DNA of 47,480 bases from a virus. A program made the translations under genes and the position numbers. The number at the start of each line of letters is the position of its first letter. Within the stretch, counting starts at the first letter, position 1. The stretch is from positions 1 through 47,480 of the IMG/VR virus record IMGVR_UViG_3300036795_000437; one strand, given 5' to 3'. The notes below the pieces were generated by a model that saw nothing but the letters and a program-made list of their open reading frames with translations, was not told the DNA's origin and did not search any database. Below are positions 20,363-29,703 of this stretch, piece after piece.

Positions 20363-21085
20363 GTGACGAATGCGATGCCCGCTGCCGATCCCGACATCGT
20401 GAGCAAGTCGGCGTTTGCGCATCTGGCCAATGTCTCGGCGCCGCGGGTGACGCAGTGGATCAAGGAGGGGAAGATCCACGGCGACGCGATGGTCGGCGAG
20501 GGGCGCTCGGCCAGGATCCGCGTGTCGGTTGCCTGCGCGCAGCTCAAGCGCTCGCTCGACATCGCGCAGCGGTTAGGTAACGGCATCGGCACGCGGCTCG
20601 ATCAGCCGCCGCCGGAAGCAACTGCGCGAGTGCCGGCCCCGCCGGCGGTCGAGGGCGAGCTCTTCGACCAGGCGCCGCCGCAAGCAACCGCGCCGCGCGC
20701 TCCGGTCGCCGATCCGATTGAAGAGCAGCTCAAGCGTGAGAAGCTCGAGGAGTACCAGCGGCGCAACCGCGTCGCGGCGAAGCAGGAAGCCGAGACAGGC
20801 GGGCGCCTCACCGACGCCGCAATGGCGCAGCAGGCGATCGGCCGTTCCGTCGCCAGGACGATCGGACTCTTCGAGGGTGCGCTGGCCGACATGGCCGAGG
20901 CGGTCGCCAGTCGTTACGACCTGGCGAAGCGCGATGTGATGGTTCTGCTGCGCGACGAGTTTCGGAAGGCGCGCGCTGCTGCGGCCGTGATGCTGCGGCG
21001 GGAGGCCGAGGAGATGCCGGAACTGGTCGATTTCGATCTCGGCGTCACGCCGGAGGTAGAGACCTCCGCCGAGGCCGACGACTAG
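20363..21085 (+). CDS. Terminase small subunit
   Basis: A 240-residue protein. The N-terminal HTH (SKSAFAHLANVSAPRVTQWI, then a short wing) fits the DNA-recognition domain of lambda Nu1-type small terminases. A Pro/Ala linker follows, then long helices (EEQLKREKLEEYQRRNRVAA) for oligomerisation or large-subunit contact, and an acidic tail. The start is GTG 20363 after AAAAGG, with ATG 20375 as an alternative. It directly precedes the large subunit gene. It should select the phage packaging site. Confidence 0.8.
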   Translation: MTNAMPAADPDIVSKSAFAHLANVSAPRVTQWIKEGKIHGDAMVGEGRSARIRVSVACAQLKRSLDIAQRLGNGIGTRLDQPPPEATARVPAPPAVEGELFDQAPPQATAPRAPVADPIEEQLKREKLEEYQRRNRVAAKQEAETGGRLTDAAMAQQAIGRSVARTIGLFEGALADMAEAVASRYDLAKRDVMVLLRDEFRKARAAAAVMLRREAEEMPELVDFDLGVTPEVETSAEADD

Positions 21086-21087
21086 CC

Positions 21088-23019
21088 GTGTGCATTCAAG
21101 TCCGAAACATCGATCGCCTGGCGGCCGAGGCAACGGCGCAGGCGATAGAGCCGCCGCCGCCGATCGACTTCCTCGCCTGGGCGAAGGAGAACATCGTCTT
21201 TTCGAAGCGCGAGAGCCGCTTCGCCGGCCCCTACAATCCGGAGCGCTTCCCGTACTTCAACGAGATCCTGCGCGCGCTATCGCCGGATGATCCCTGCCGC
21301 ATCGTGACGGTCGCGGGCTCCGCCCAGATCGGCAAGACGGTGATGGGCAACATCTTCGTCGGCGGCTCCGTCTCGATGGATCCGCGCGACGTGCTGGTCA
21401 CGCACCCGACCGAAGACAACGCCGCGCGCTGGTCGAAGCTCAAGTTGATGCCGATGCTGCGCGGAACGACCGCGCTGCGCAGGCTCTTTCCCGAGAAGTC
21501 GCGCGACGGTGGCAACTCGGTTCTGTTCAAGGAGCGCGTCGACGGCCTTGCGGCCATCCTGATTTCCGGCGCCAATTCGCCGGCCTCGCTGTCGCAGGTC
21601 ACCATGCATCGCCAGATGCAGGACGATCTGTCGAAGTGGGACATGAACAACGCCGGCGATCCGGAATCGCAGGCGGACAGCCGCTCACGGTCCGACGAAT
21701 TCGCCAAGGTCCTGAAGATGTCGACGCCCCTGGTGCTGCCGGGGTGCCGCATCACCAAGAGCCTCGAGCAAGGCAGCCAGGAGTATCCTTACGTTCCGTG
21801 CCCTCACTGCCAGCACATGCAGGTGCTGGAGTGGGAGAACATGCAGGCGAACCTCGACCCCGCGCATCCGCATCGCGCGCACTTCATTTGCGTCGACTGC
21901 GGTTGCGAGATCCGCGAGCAACATCGGCCGCAGATGCTCGCCGGACTCGAGTGGCGGGCGAAGAATCCGAAGGCCACGAACTACCATCGGTCGTTCTGGA
22001 TCTGGTCGGCCTATTCGTATCTGCAGACCTGGGAGCTGATCGCGCGGGAATGGTTTGCCGCGAAGGGTGACTCGGCGGCCGAAAAGACCTTCCTCAACGA
22101 CACGGTCGGCGAGGCCTACAAGGCGCAGGGAGAAGCCAGGCCGTGGGAGGAGTTGCGCGATCGCGGCACCGCATCGCCCTACAGCCGCGGCAAGATCCCC
22201 GCCGGCTCACTGCTGCATTTCCTCGGCATCGACTGCCAGGGCGATTACGTGCAGTGGCAGATGGTCGGCTTCGGCAAGGACTATCGGCGTTTTTCGATTG
22301 AGCGTGGTGTCATCGAGCGCCATATCTCGGATCCGGATTGCCAGCGCAATCTTGACCTGCTGCTGGCGCGGACGTGGACGAACAGCGCCGGCCGCGCGCT
22401 CGGCATCGACCTGGCGGCGATCGACGGCAATGCTTGGACCGAAGACGTCTGGGGCTGGGCGCGGAAGCATCCCGCGTCGAAATTGATCATGGTGCGCGGT
22501 GCCAATACCGACACGGCGCCGCGCATCGCCCGCGTCAAGAAGGAACGCAACGAACGCACCGGCCTGCCGCTGAAATATTCGAAGCGCTTCTACAATATCG
22601 GCGTCTCGGTGTTGAAGATGGCGCTTTACCGAGACCTCCTCAAGGACGACCCGCTCGCGAACGGCTACGTCGCGTTTCCGTCCGGATTTGAGGACGACTA
22701 CTACCAGCAGCTGACGGCCGAGCGGCGCGTGCCGGTGAAGCGGCACGGCTTCACGGTCTATCGCTGGGAGAAGGATCCCGGCCAGCGCAACGAGGATCTC
22801 GACACTTTCATCCAGGCGACCGGCGCGGCGATCAAGTACGGCGTCTACGGCCTGTCCGATATCGGCTGGAACAGGATCGAGGCCGAGCGCGAGACTCCGG
22901 CACCGGACGCGCAGGGCGATCTCGAGGATCTGATGGGCGTATCGCCGGCTGCACGGCCGGTCGCACCGACGAAGTCGGAAAACCGCACCAAGTCGATCGT
23001 GAAGAAACTGGCAGGCTGA
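21088..23019 (+). CDS. Terminase large subunit, GpA family
   Basis: A 643-residue lambda gpA-type packaging motor. The N-terminal ATPase shows GSAQIGKT (residues ~77-84, Walker A-like) with an arm FLAWAKENIVFSKRES before it. A zinc-like insertion has CPHC and CVDC pairs (near residues 238 and 270). The C-terminal nuclease region has FLGIDCQGDYVQWQMV and IDLAAIDGNAWTEDVW, which supply acidic metal ligands, and a final KNED-like QRNEDLDTFIQATGAA. It starts at GTG 21088, two bases after the small subunit stop. This family cuts at cos sites. Confidence 0.95.
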   Translation: MCIQVRNIDRLAAEATAQAIEPPPPIDFLAWAKENIVFSKRESRFAGPYNPERFPYFNEILRALSPDDPCRIVTVAGSAQIGKTVMGNIFVGGSVSMDPRDVLVTHPTEDNAARWSKLKLMPMLRGTTALRRLFPEKSRDGGNSVLFKERVDGLAAILISGANSPASLSQVTMHRQMQDDLSKWDMNNAGDPESQADSRSRSDEFAKVLKMSTPLVLPGCRITKSLEQGSQEYPYVPCPHCQHMQVLEWENMQANLDPAHPHRAHFICVDCGCEIREQHRPQMLAGLEWRAKNPKATNYHRSFWIWSAYSYLQTWELIAREWFAAKGDSAAEKTFLNDTVGEAYKAQGEARPWEELRDRGTASPYSRGKIPAGSLLHFLGIDCQGDYVQWQMVGFGKDYRRFSIERGVIERHISDPDCQRNLDLLLARTWTNSAGRALGIDLAAIDGNAWTEDVWGWARKHPASKLIMVRGANTDTAPRIARVKKERNERTGLPLKYSKRFYNIGVSVLKMALYRDLLKDDPLANGYVAFPSGFEDDYYQQLTAERRVPVKRHGFTVYRWEKDPGQRNEDLDTFIQATGAAIKYGVYGLSDIGWNRIEAERETPAPDAQGDLEDLMGVSPAARPVAPTKSENRTKSIVKKLAG

Positions 23020-23022
23020 TCG

Positions 23023-23274
23023 ATGACCTTCGATCCGAGCAACACGATTCTCGCCGGCGTCTCCGTGCCGACGCTGCAGCAATGGCTTTCGGACGCGCAG
23101 TCCGCAATGGCCGCGCTGATGACCGGGCGCCGCGAGGTGAGCGTCTCCTACGACGGCAAGTCGGTCACCTATTCGGATGCATCGCGCGGCGATCTCGCGA
23201 TGTGGATCCTGCAGCTGCAGCGTCAACTCGGCATGGGCCGCGGCCGGCGAGCGCTGCGCCCCTATTTCCGGTGA
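23023..23274 (+). CDS. Head-tail joining protein, gpW family
   Basis: An 83-residue protein with the gpW pattern: TLQQWLSDAQSAMAALMTG, then a beta-hairpin VSVSYDGKSVTYSDA and a long helix MWILQLQRQLG. In lambda gpW closes the filled head and allows the tail connector to add. Its position between terminase and portal genes is the canonical one. Confidence 0.88.
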   Translation: MTFDPSNTILAGVSVPTLQQWLSDAQSAMAALMTGRREVSVSYDGKSVTYSDASRGDLAMWILQLQRQLGMGRGRRALRPYFR

Positions 23275-23286
23275 GAGCAATCCTGA

Positions 23287-24945
23287 ATGGCTCGTAACGT
23301 CGCCATCCTTGGACCTGACGGCGCGCCGCTGCCGGCGTCTCGGCCGCAGCGCGCGCAGCATCTGGCACTCGCCGGCGGCTCCGGCAATTACGGAGGTGCG
23401 CCTTACGACGCGGCTGATCTCTACGGCCAGCATATGGCCGCATGGTCGCCGATGCTGTGGAGCCCGGACGGCGAGCTCAACATGTATCGGGACCGCATCG
23501 TGTCGCGCGTCCGCGACATGGTGCGCAACGACGGCTGGGCCTCCGGCGCCGTCACGCGGATCCTCGACAATGCGGTCGGCGCCAACCTGCGGCCGATCGC
23601 GAAGCCGGATCACCGCTTCCTGGCTGCGACGACCGGTCTGAAAACCTTCGATCATGAATGGGCCAAGGACTTCGCCCGCGCCGTCGACGCCAACTGGCGC
23701 AGCTGGGCCGACGACGAACTCGGCCACTATTGCGACGCCTCGCGCAACATGACGTTCGGGCAGATGCTGCGCCTCGGCTTCCGCCACAAGCTGGTCGACG
23801 GCGACGCGCTCGGCGTCATGCAGTGGCTGCCTGACCGCGTCGGCTACGGCCGCGCCCGCTACGCGACCGCCTTGCAGATCGTCGATCCCGACCGCTTGTC
23901 GAATCCGCAGATGCAGTTCGACCAGATGACGATGCGCGGCGGCGTCAAGATCGACCCCGACACGGGCGCCGCGGTCGGCTACTGGATCCGCAAGGCTCAC
24001 GCCGGCGACTGGTTTTCGGCAGGGCAGTCGGTGACCTGGGATCTAATCGACCGGGAGACCGAATGGGGCCGGCCGATCGTGGTGCACGACTACGACAGCG
24101 ATCGCGCGGCCACGCATCGCGGCGGCGCCGGCATCTTTGCGCCGGTTCTGCAGCGGCTGAAGATGCTGGTGAAGTACGACGGCGTCGAGCTCGACGCCGC
24201 GATCATCAATGCGATCTTCGCCGCCTATGTCGAGTCGCCGTTCGACCCGGAGTTGGTGAGCGAAGCGCTCGACGATGGTGAGAAGCTCAACACCTATCAG
24301 CAGACGCGCACCGAGTTTCACACCGACAAGAAAATCATGCTCGGCAACGCGCGCATGCCGATCCTGTTTCCGGGCGAGAAGATCTCGACCGTCAGTGCGG
24401 TGCGGCCGACGTCCAACTTCAAGGACTTCGAGGGCGCGGTGCTGCGCAACTTCGCGACCGGCGTCGGGCTCTCGGCGCAGCAGGTCTCGAACGACTGGTC
24501 GGACGTGAACTATTCGAGCGCGCGCGGCGCGCTGCTTGAGGCGTGGAAGACACTGACGCGCCGCCGCGACGACTTTGCCTCCGGCTTTGCCGGCCCGGTC
24601 CGCGCCGCCTGGCTCGAAGAGGCGATGGCGGTCGACGATCTGCCGCTGCCGGCGGGTGCGCCGGACTTCGCGCAATATCGCGGCGCCTATTCACGGGCCC
24701 GCTGGCTCGGGCCGCCACTTGGCTGGATTGATCCCGTCGACGAGCGCGTCGGCGCCGTCATCGGTTTGGATGCCGGCTTCGGCACGCTCGAGGACGTCTG
24801 CGCCGAGCAGGGCAAGGATATGGAAGAGGTGCTCGAGCAGCGGGCCTACGAGATCCGCAAGTTCGACGAGCTCGGCATCCCGAAGCCGGAATGGGCCGGC
24901 GCTGTCGCCGTCGACCGCGTCAAGCAGCCGCCGAAAGCGGAATAG
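23287..24945 (+). CDS. Portal protein, lambda gpB family
   Basis: A 552-residue portal with the family's hallmarks: RDRIVSRVRDMVRNDGWASG, ILDNAVGANLRPI, MQWLPDRVGYGRARYATALQ, a core with IVDPDRLSNP and the C-terminal FATGVGLSAQQVSNDWSD. It forms the dodecameric DNA gate at one vertex of the head. It follows gpW by 12 bp and precedes the head protease, as in lambda. Confidence 0.95.
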   Translation: MARNVAILGPDGAPLPASRPQRAQHLALAGGSGNYGGAPYDAADLYGQHMAAWSPMLWSPDGELNMYRDRIVSRVRDMVRNDGWASGAVTRILDNAVGANLRPIAKPDHRFLAATTGLKTFDHEWAKDFARAVDANWRSWADDELGHYCDASRNMTFGQMLRLGFRHKLVDGDALGVMQWLPDRVGYGRARYATALQIVDPDRLSNPQMQFDQMTMRGGVKIDPDTGAAVGYWIRKAHAGDWFSAGQSVTWDLIDRETEWGRPIVVHDYDSDRAATHRGGAGIFAPVLQRLKMLVKYDGVELDAAIINAIFAAYVESPFDPELVSEALDDGEKLNTYQQTRTEFHTDKKIMLGNARMPILFPGEKISTVSAVRPTSNFKDFEGAVLRNFATGVGLSAQQVSNDWSDVNYSSARGALLEAWKTLTRRRDDFASGFAGPVRAAWLEEAMAVDDLPLPAGAPDFAQYRGAYSRARWLGPPLGWIDPVDERVGAVIGLDAGFGTLEDVCAEQGKDMEEVLEQRAYEIRKFDELGIPKPEWAGAVAVDRVKQPPKAE

Positions 24946-24954
24946 GCATCCATC

Positions 24955-25800
24955 ATGCAGAAGCCGAATGCGGCGGCGATCGCAGCCGTCCGCGCGCGTT
25001 TCGTCGACCGGCCGTTGGCGATCCTGCCGAGCCGCGCCGAGCTGCTGGCGCAGGCGTTGCGTTCGGTCGATGCGATGGAGGACTTCGACGACTTCGCCGC
25101 GGCACCGGCCGCGCCGAAGCTTTACGACGTCGTGTGTGGTGTGGCCGTCATCGGCGTGCGCGGCATCCTGGTGCACGAGATCAGTTGGTTCGGCTGGTAC
25201 TGCGGGGGCGAGACGGAATACGCGCAGTTGGCGCGGGCCATGGTCGCGGCGATGAGCGATCCCGAGGTCAAGGCAGTCGTCCTGCATGTCAATTCGCCGG
25301 GCGGCGAGGTTGCCGGATGCTTCGACCTGGTCGACGGCATCTACGGTTTGCGTGGCATCAAGCCGATCTGGGCGATCTTCGACGAAGAGGCATATTCGGC
25401 GGCCTACGCGATCGCCAGCGCGGCCGACAAGATCATCGTGCCGCGCACCGGCGGCTCCGGCTCGATCGGCGTCATCACGATGCACATGGACATCACCGGC
25501 TTTCTCGACAAGGTCGGGGTGAAGGTGACGACGATCCAGTACGGCGCCCGGAAGAGCGACCGCTATCCGACGACACCGCTGTCGGACGATGCGCATGCGC
25601 GCATCCAGGCCGATATCGACGCGATGGGCGAACTCTTCGTCTCGACTGTGGCGCGTAACCGAAACCTCTCTCCCGACAAGGTGCGCAGCACCGAAGCGGG
25701 ATGTTTCCTCGGCGCGAGCGGGCTCGAGCAGGGTCTCGTCGATGCCGTGATGGCACCGGATGCCGCATTTCTGTCCCTGCTCGAAACCCTCATCAGCTGA
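24955..25800 (+). CDS. Head maturation protease, S49 (gpC-like)
   Basis: A 281-residue S49/ClpP-fold protease. The oxyanion/substrate region is LHVNSPGGEVAGCFDLVDG, the catalytic serine lies in GGSGSIGVI (near residue 168) and the general-base lysine in GARKSDRYP (near residue 200). It probably trims scaffold and head proteins during prohead maturation. In lambda the scaffold is made from an internal start in the protease gene. Here a separate scaffold-like gene follows. Confidence 0.92.
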   Translation: MQKPNAAAIAAVRARFVDRPLAILPSRAELLAQALRSVDAMEDFDDFAAAPAAPKLYDVVCGVAVIGVRGILVHEISWFGWYCGGETEYAQLARAMVAAMSDPEVKAVVLHVNSPGGEVAGCFDLVDGIYGLRGIKPIWAIFDEEAYSAAYAIASAADKIIVPRTGGSGSIGVITMHMDITGFLDKVGVKVTTIQYGARKSDRYPTTPLSDDAHARIQADIDAMGELFVSTVARNRNLSPDKVRSTEAGCFLGASGLEQGLVDAVMAPDAAFLSLLETLIS

Positions 25801-25824
25801 TCAAGCCAACAAGGAGTCGAATCG

Positions 25825-26430
25825 ATGTCGAAATCCACAATGATGGCCAGTGCCGCCGCGCCCTTCGCGCACCTCGCCAATGCCATCTCCGGCAAGAAGT
25901 CCGCCGAGAGCGACGAGGACAAGAAGAAGGAGGAAGGCAAGAAGGCCGACTCGGAGTCCGACGAAAAGAAGGACGACGACGAGAAGAAGGACTCCAAGAA
26001 GGCCGATGCCGACGACGGCGACGGGGAAAACGACGACAAGGACGAGAAGAAGGGCAAGAAGGCGAAGAAGGCGGACTCCGACGACGAGTCGGACGAGGAA
26101 GACGAGCCGGAAGCCCGCGCGGCCCGCGCGCGCGAGCGCGCGCGCATCTCCGCTATCCTCGATAGCGACGCCGCCAAGGCCAACCCGACTGGGGCGCTGC
26201 ACCTGGCGCTCCGCACCAAGACGCCGCGTAGCGAGGCCGTCGCCCTGCTCGAGGCGATGCCGGCCGCGGCGGCGGCGCCGGCAGGGAAGACGGACGATCT
26301 GCGCACGCGCATGTCGACCGTGAACACGCCGGCGGTCGGCACGGACGGCGGCAGCGCCGATGCGAGTGGCCCCGCCGCGATCGCGGCGCAGGTCATCGCG
26401 GCCGGCAAGAAGGCCCGCGGCGAGGCCTGA
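25825..26430 (+). CDS. Scaffold-like head assembly protein, highly charged
   Basis: A 201-residue protein. Residues ~25-95 are a long run of Lys, Asp, Glu and Ser ([20 protein letters not shown] type), strongly repetitive and probably disordered. Residues ~95-140 form a helical domain ([33 protein letters not shown]) seen at the end of S49 head proteases or scaffolds. It lies between protease and decoration protein, so a scaffold or protease-substrate role is likely. AAGGAG precedes the ATG. Confidence 0.7.
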   Translation: MSKSTMMASAAAPFAHLANAISGKKSAESDEDKKKEEGKKADSESDEKKDDDEKKDSKKADADDGDGENDDKDEKKGKKAKKADSDDESDEEDEPEARAARARERARISAILDSDAAKANPTGALHLALRTKTPRSEAVALLEAMPAAAAAPAGKTDDLRTRMSTVNTPAVGTDGGSADASGPAAIAAQVIAAGKKARGEA

Positions 26431-26492
26431 TTTCAGGCCCGCCTTCCTCCTCTCAGTCCACCCAGGACATCAGCCACAAGGATCCCTGAGCC

Positions 26493-27188
26493 ATGTCTCT
26501 CTCCGTCACCAATGTTTCCGGCAATCCGCAGCAGCCCTCGATCTCTGCGGAGACGTTCATTCCCGATCAGCTGATCGCGGGTAATCTCAAGCTCGTCACC
26601 GAGACGGTGCTGCTCACCGGCGCGGCGGCGCTGTTGCGTGGCGCTGTGCTCGGCAAGACGGTTTCGACCGGTACCGCAGCCGCCACCGCCGGCACCAACA
26701 CCGGCAATGGCGCGATGGGAGCCATCACCGTCGCAGGCGGTGCAAAGACCGGCGCCTACCAGCTGAAGATCACGAAGGCGGCGGCCAATGCCGGCGACTT
26801 CGAAGTGACCGGTCCGAACGGCGAACTCGTCGGTCTCGGCACGGTCGGCGTCGCTTTCGCCGGAGGCGGCCTTGCGTTCACGCTGGCGGATGGCGCGACC
26901 GACTTCGTCGTCGGCGATACTTTCGCCATCGACCTAACCGCCGTGACGGAGAAGTACAAGCTGGCGACGCGCGACGCGACCGACGGCTCGAACGTGCCGC
27001 GCGCGATCCTCGCCGATGCTGCCGATCCGAGCGGCGGCGACGTCAATGCGCCCGTGTACGAGATGGGCGAGTTCAACTCGAATGCGCTGTCGTTCGGCAC
27101 CGGCCTGACGGCCGCGCTGGTCAAGGCGCCTCTGCGCGAGGTCGGCATCTTCCTCAAGGATGCGGTCTCGGCGGCCGATCCGTCCTGA
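26493..27188 (+). CDS. Head decoration protein (gpD-like)
   Basis: A 231-residue protein with the gpD features at both ends (DQLIAGNLKLVTETVLLTGA, then PRAILADAADPSGGDVNAPV and the closing EMGEFNSNALSFG). Between residues ~55 and 150 it holds an inserted beta domain (AITVAGGAKTGAYQLKITKA...GLAFTLADGATDFVVGDTFA) that lambda gpD lacks. Decoration proteins cement the expanded capsid. The insert may project outward. Confidence 0.85.
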   Translation: MSLSVTNVSGNPQQPSISAETFIPDQLIAGNLKLVTETVLLTGAAALLRGAVLGKTVSTGTAAATAGTNTGNGAMGAITVAGGAKTGAYQLKITKAAANAGDFEVTGPNGELVGLGTVGVAFAGGGLAFTLADGATDFVVGDTFAIDLTAVTEKYKLATRDATDGSNVPRAILADAADPSGGDVNAPVYEMGEFNSNALSFGTGLTAALVKAPLREVGIFLKDAVSAADPS

Positions 27189-27232
27189 TCGGCCGTTTCA
27201 CCCTCATCACCTGACATCGACGGAGCCACGCC

Positions 27233-28315
27233 ATGACGGCGAATACGTTCATCTATGACACCAACGTGCTGATTCAGGTCGTTCCGAACCTGAAGCGGCC
27301 GCAAAAGTTCCTGCTCGACAAGTTCTTCCCGAACATCGTGATGTCGGACAGCGAGTTCGTCTCGATCGACGTCGACGTCGGCAAGCGCCGCCTGGCGCCC
27401 TTCGTGTCGCCGCTGGTCGAGGGCAAACTGGTCGAGCAGCGTCGCTACCAGACCGACACGTTCAAGCCGGCATACATCAAGGACAAGCGTGCGCCGGATC
27501 TGCGCAAGCCCGTGCGCCGCATGATCGGCGAACGCATCGGCGGCGACATGACCGGCGCGGAGCGCGAGCAGGCCAACCTCAACTTCGAGATGACCGATCA
27601 GGTCGACGGCATCGACCGCCGTCTCGAATGGATGGCGGCGAACGCGCTGGCGACCGGTACGATCATCGTCAAGGGCGAGGGCTTCCCGGCCGTGACGATC
27701 GACTTCGGCCGTGACGCGTCGCTAACTGTCGCCAAGGCTGGCACGGCCAAATGGACGGCCGCCAACTGTGCGGACGGCAACGCCTCGCCGACGAACGACA
27801 TCGAGACTTGGCAGCGCAACATCCTGAAGAAGTCTGGCGCCAAGGTGACCGACATCATCTTCACGACGTCGGCGTGGGAAGGCTTCATCGCCGACCCGCT
27901 GCTCAAGGGCGCGATCTACTATCCCAAGCTCGGCGACGCCGGCAATTCGGTGAACGTCGGCCCGCAGATCGCGCTCGGTGCGGTCTACAAAGGGCGCTGG
28001 GGTCAGTACGACCTCTGGATCTACAACGAGTGGTACGTCGACATGGGCACCGAGGGCGGCACGACCGACACCGAGTACCCCATGCTGACGGACGGCACCG
28101 TGGTCATGGCCGGCCCGGACATGATGGGCACGCGCTCCTTCGCGCAGATCCTCGATCCCGCGTTCAACTATGCGGCGCTGCCTTACGCGCCGAAGACCTG
28201 GGTGGAGCAAGATCCGGCGCAGCGGCTGATCCTGATGCAGTCGTCGCCGCTGGTGATTCCGTCGCGGGTGAATGCCTCGCTGGGCGCCACGGTCTGCGAT
28301 CCTGTCCTGGCCTGA
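27233..28315 (+). CDS. Major capsid protein, lambda gpE family
   Basis: A 360-residue major capsid protein of the HK97 fold, gpE type. Features are FLLDKFFPNIVMSDSEFVSI, the GKRRLAPFVSPLVEG stretch, RQRRYQTDTF-like arm, ERIGGDMTGAEREQANLNFE and NEWYVDMG near the end. It shows the normal length and the standard position after the decoration gene. A terminator follows 26 bp after its stop. Confidence 0.95.
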   Translation: MTANTFIYDTNVLIQVVPNLKRPQKFLLDKFFPNIVMSDSEFVSIDVDVGKRRLAPFVSPLVEGKLVEQRRYQTDTFKPAYIKDKRAPDLRKPVRRMIGERIGGDMTGAEREQANLNFEMTDQVDGIDRRLEWMAANALATGTIIVKGEGFPAVTIDFGRDASLTVAKAGTAKWTAANCADGNASPTNDIETWQRNILKKSGAKVTDIIFTTSAWEGFIADPLLKGAIYYPKLGDAGNSVNVGPQIALGAVYKGRWGQYDLWIYNEWYVDMGTEGGTTDTEYPMLTDGTVVMAGPDMMGTRSFAQILDPAFNYAALPYAPKTWVEQDPAQRLILMQSSPLVIPSRVNASLGATVCDPVLA

Positions 28316-28341
28316 TAGCGCTGCACAGTTGACGAACATGA

Positions 28342-28368
28342 AGCCCGGCCGTGAGGCCGGGCTTTTTT
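28342..28368 (+). terminator. Terminator between head and tail genes
   Basis: AGCCCGGCC (28342-28350) pairs perfectly with GGCCGGGCT (28355-28363) around GTGA and runs into a T-tract. It would set a high level of capsid transcript relative to the tail genes, unless antitermination carries polymerase through. Confidence 0.88.
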
Positions 28369-28371
28369 CGT

Positions 28372-28380
28372 CATAGGGTG
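28372..28380 (+). promoter_or_regulatory. CATAGGGTG element after terminator (copy 2)
   Basis: The same 9-mer and the same nine-base distance from the terminator arm as at 19400. The tail operon begins 44 bp downstream. Possible late-promoter or polymerase-loading signal, unproven. Confidence 0.35.
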
Positions 28381-28423
28381 TAGGGACGAATTTCAAGAAC
28401 GCCTCGAACGACAGGAGTCATCC

Positions 28424-28741
28424 ATGGCGCAGGACCAGCAGAATCAGAATCAGAGTCAGACGAAGATCCAGACGGCGAAGGCGACCGTCGCCCGCGGCCG
28501 CTCGGTCGACGTGCCGATCCCGGGCAAGACGGTTGTGGTCGGTACGACTGGCGACAACAAACCGGTCACCCGCGCGGTGAGCAAGCACTTCACCGCTGGT
28601 ATGGAAGTCGAGCTGCCGCTCGACGAGATCAAGGCGCTGCGCAAGAGCGGCTACCTGGTCGATCCCAACAGCGCGCCGCCGCCGGCCAGCGAGGGCCCGA
28701 GCTTCACGTCGGACGCCGGTCCGCAGACGCGCGCGGCGTGA
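28424..28741 (+). CDS. Small phage protein, probably connector-associated
   Basis: A 105-residue protein with a Gln/Asn-rich start (MAQDQQNQNQSQTKIQTAKA), a basic middle and a KALRKSGYLVDPNSAPPPA end. No family is recognised. It is the first gene of the tail/connector block and follows ACAGGAG. A role at the head-tail joint is suggested by position only. Confidence 0.5.
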   Translation: MAQDQQNQNQSQTKIQTAKATVARGRSVDVPIPGKTVVVGTTGDNKPVTRAVSKHFTAGMEVELPLDEIKALRKSGYLVDPNSAPPPASEGPSFTSDAGPQTRAA

Positions 28742-28770
28742 CAATCGCCTGACGTCGGCCGGCCGCCATC

Positions 28771-29118
28771 ATGATCGACTTCGAGACACTGGTGCTGGGT
28801 CCCTGTCAGGACGCGTTCGCGCGGCCCGTGACAGTGACCCCGCTCGTCTCGCAGCCGGGGCAGCCGGCGTACCAGGCTAGGGGTATCTGGCGGGCGCCGC
28901 AGGCCAATGTGGCGCTCGAGGACGGGGCCGTGATGAACTCGCAGGACCTGATCCTCGGCATGAAGCGCGGCGACATGGTGGTGCCGGTGCTCGAAGGCGA
29001 CCAGATCGAGATCGATGCCTATTTGTCGCTGCCGCGCATCGGCGTCTGCCAAGTCGACCGCATCAACAAGGATGGCATCGGCGACATGCAGGCCGTCCTC
29101 AAGATCACGGCGCTCTGA
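28771..29118 (+). CDS. Head-tail joining protein (gpFII-like)
   Basis: A 115-residue small beta-rich protein (CQDAFARPVTVTPLVSQPG, the phrase GIWRAPQANVALEDG and SLPRIGVCQVDRINKDG) of the kind annotated as phage head-tail joining or connector proteins next to gpD/gpE heads. It probably completes the neck. Its stop is three bases before the next start. Confidence 0.6.
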   Translation: MIDFETLVLGPCQDAFARPVTVTPLVSQPGQPAYQARGIWRAPQANVALEDGAVMNSQDLILGMKRGDMVVPVLEGDQIEIDAYLSLPRIGVCQVDRINKDGIGDMQAVLKITAL

Positions 29119-29121
29119 CCG

Positions 29122-29673
29122 ATGATCGACACGACGCTCGTTGACCTGCGCAATGCGATCTATGACCGCGTTCAGCATCCCGAAACTTATAAGACGCAGC
29201 GCAAGACGCCGCTGCCGACGTTGTCGTCGGCGCAGATGCCGGCGCTGTCCGTGTTCATCCTGGGTGGCATCGGCTCGCCGGACGGCGATGCCAACGCCGG
29301 CAATGTCCGGATGATCAATGAGGAGACGATCGCGATCTCGACCGTGCGCGGCATGGACGACGTCGAGGCGCTCGAGGTCGAGGTCGAGTCCGAGCTTGAG
29401 ACGATGAAGACCAAGCTCTTCACCGATCCGACCTTCGTGCAGTTCTATCAGCCGTATTTCGAAGGGATTGTGAGAACAAGCCGCCGCTGGTTGTTTCCGC
29501 AGAACGGCGATCAGTATGCGATCGAGCTGCGCTACGAGATGACCTTTCGTCGCCGCGAGATCTTCGACGTCGTTATTCCTGACGCGTTCGAGCATCTGAA
29601 ACTGACGGCGCGGCCAGCCGGCAAGGACGTCAACACGCCGGCGATCACCGTCGAAATCGACCCAGCGCAGTAG
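29122..29673 (+). CDS. Tail terminator-like protein (Mu gp37 type)
   Basis: A 183-residue protein with the arrangement of tail-completion proteins: an N-terminal helix (TTLVDLRNAIYDRVQHPETY), a strand PALSVFILGGIGSPDGD, VEVESELETMKTKLF, and YAIELRYEMTFRRREIFD. In Mu the equivalent gene lies just before the DUF2635 and sheath genes, as here. It probably caps the tail during assembly. Confidence 0.55.
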   Translation: MIDTTLVDLRNAIYDRVQHPETYKTQRKTPLPTLSSAQMPALSVFILGGIGSPDGDANAGNVRMINEETIAISTVRGMDDVEALEVEVESELETMKTKLFTDPTFVQFYQPYFEGIVRTSRRWLFPQNGDQYAIELRYEMTFRRREIFDVVIPDAFEHLKLTARPAGKDVNTPAITVEIDPAQ

Positions 29674-29703
29674 CGCGTCTCCCACATTCGAAAGATCAGC
29701 GAC

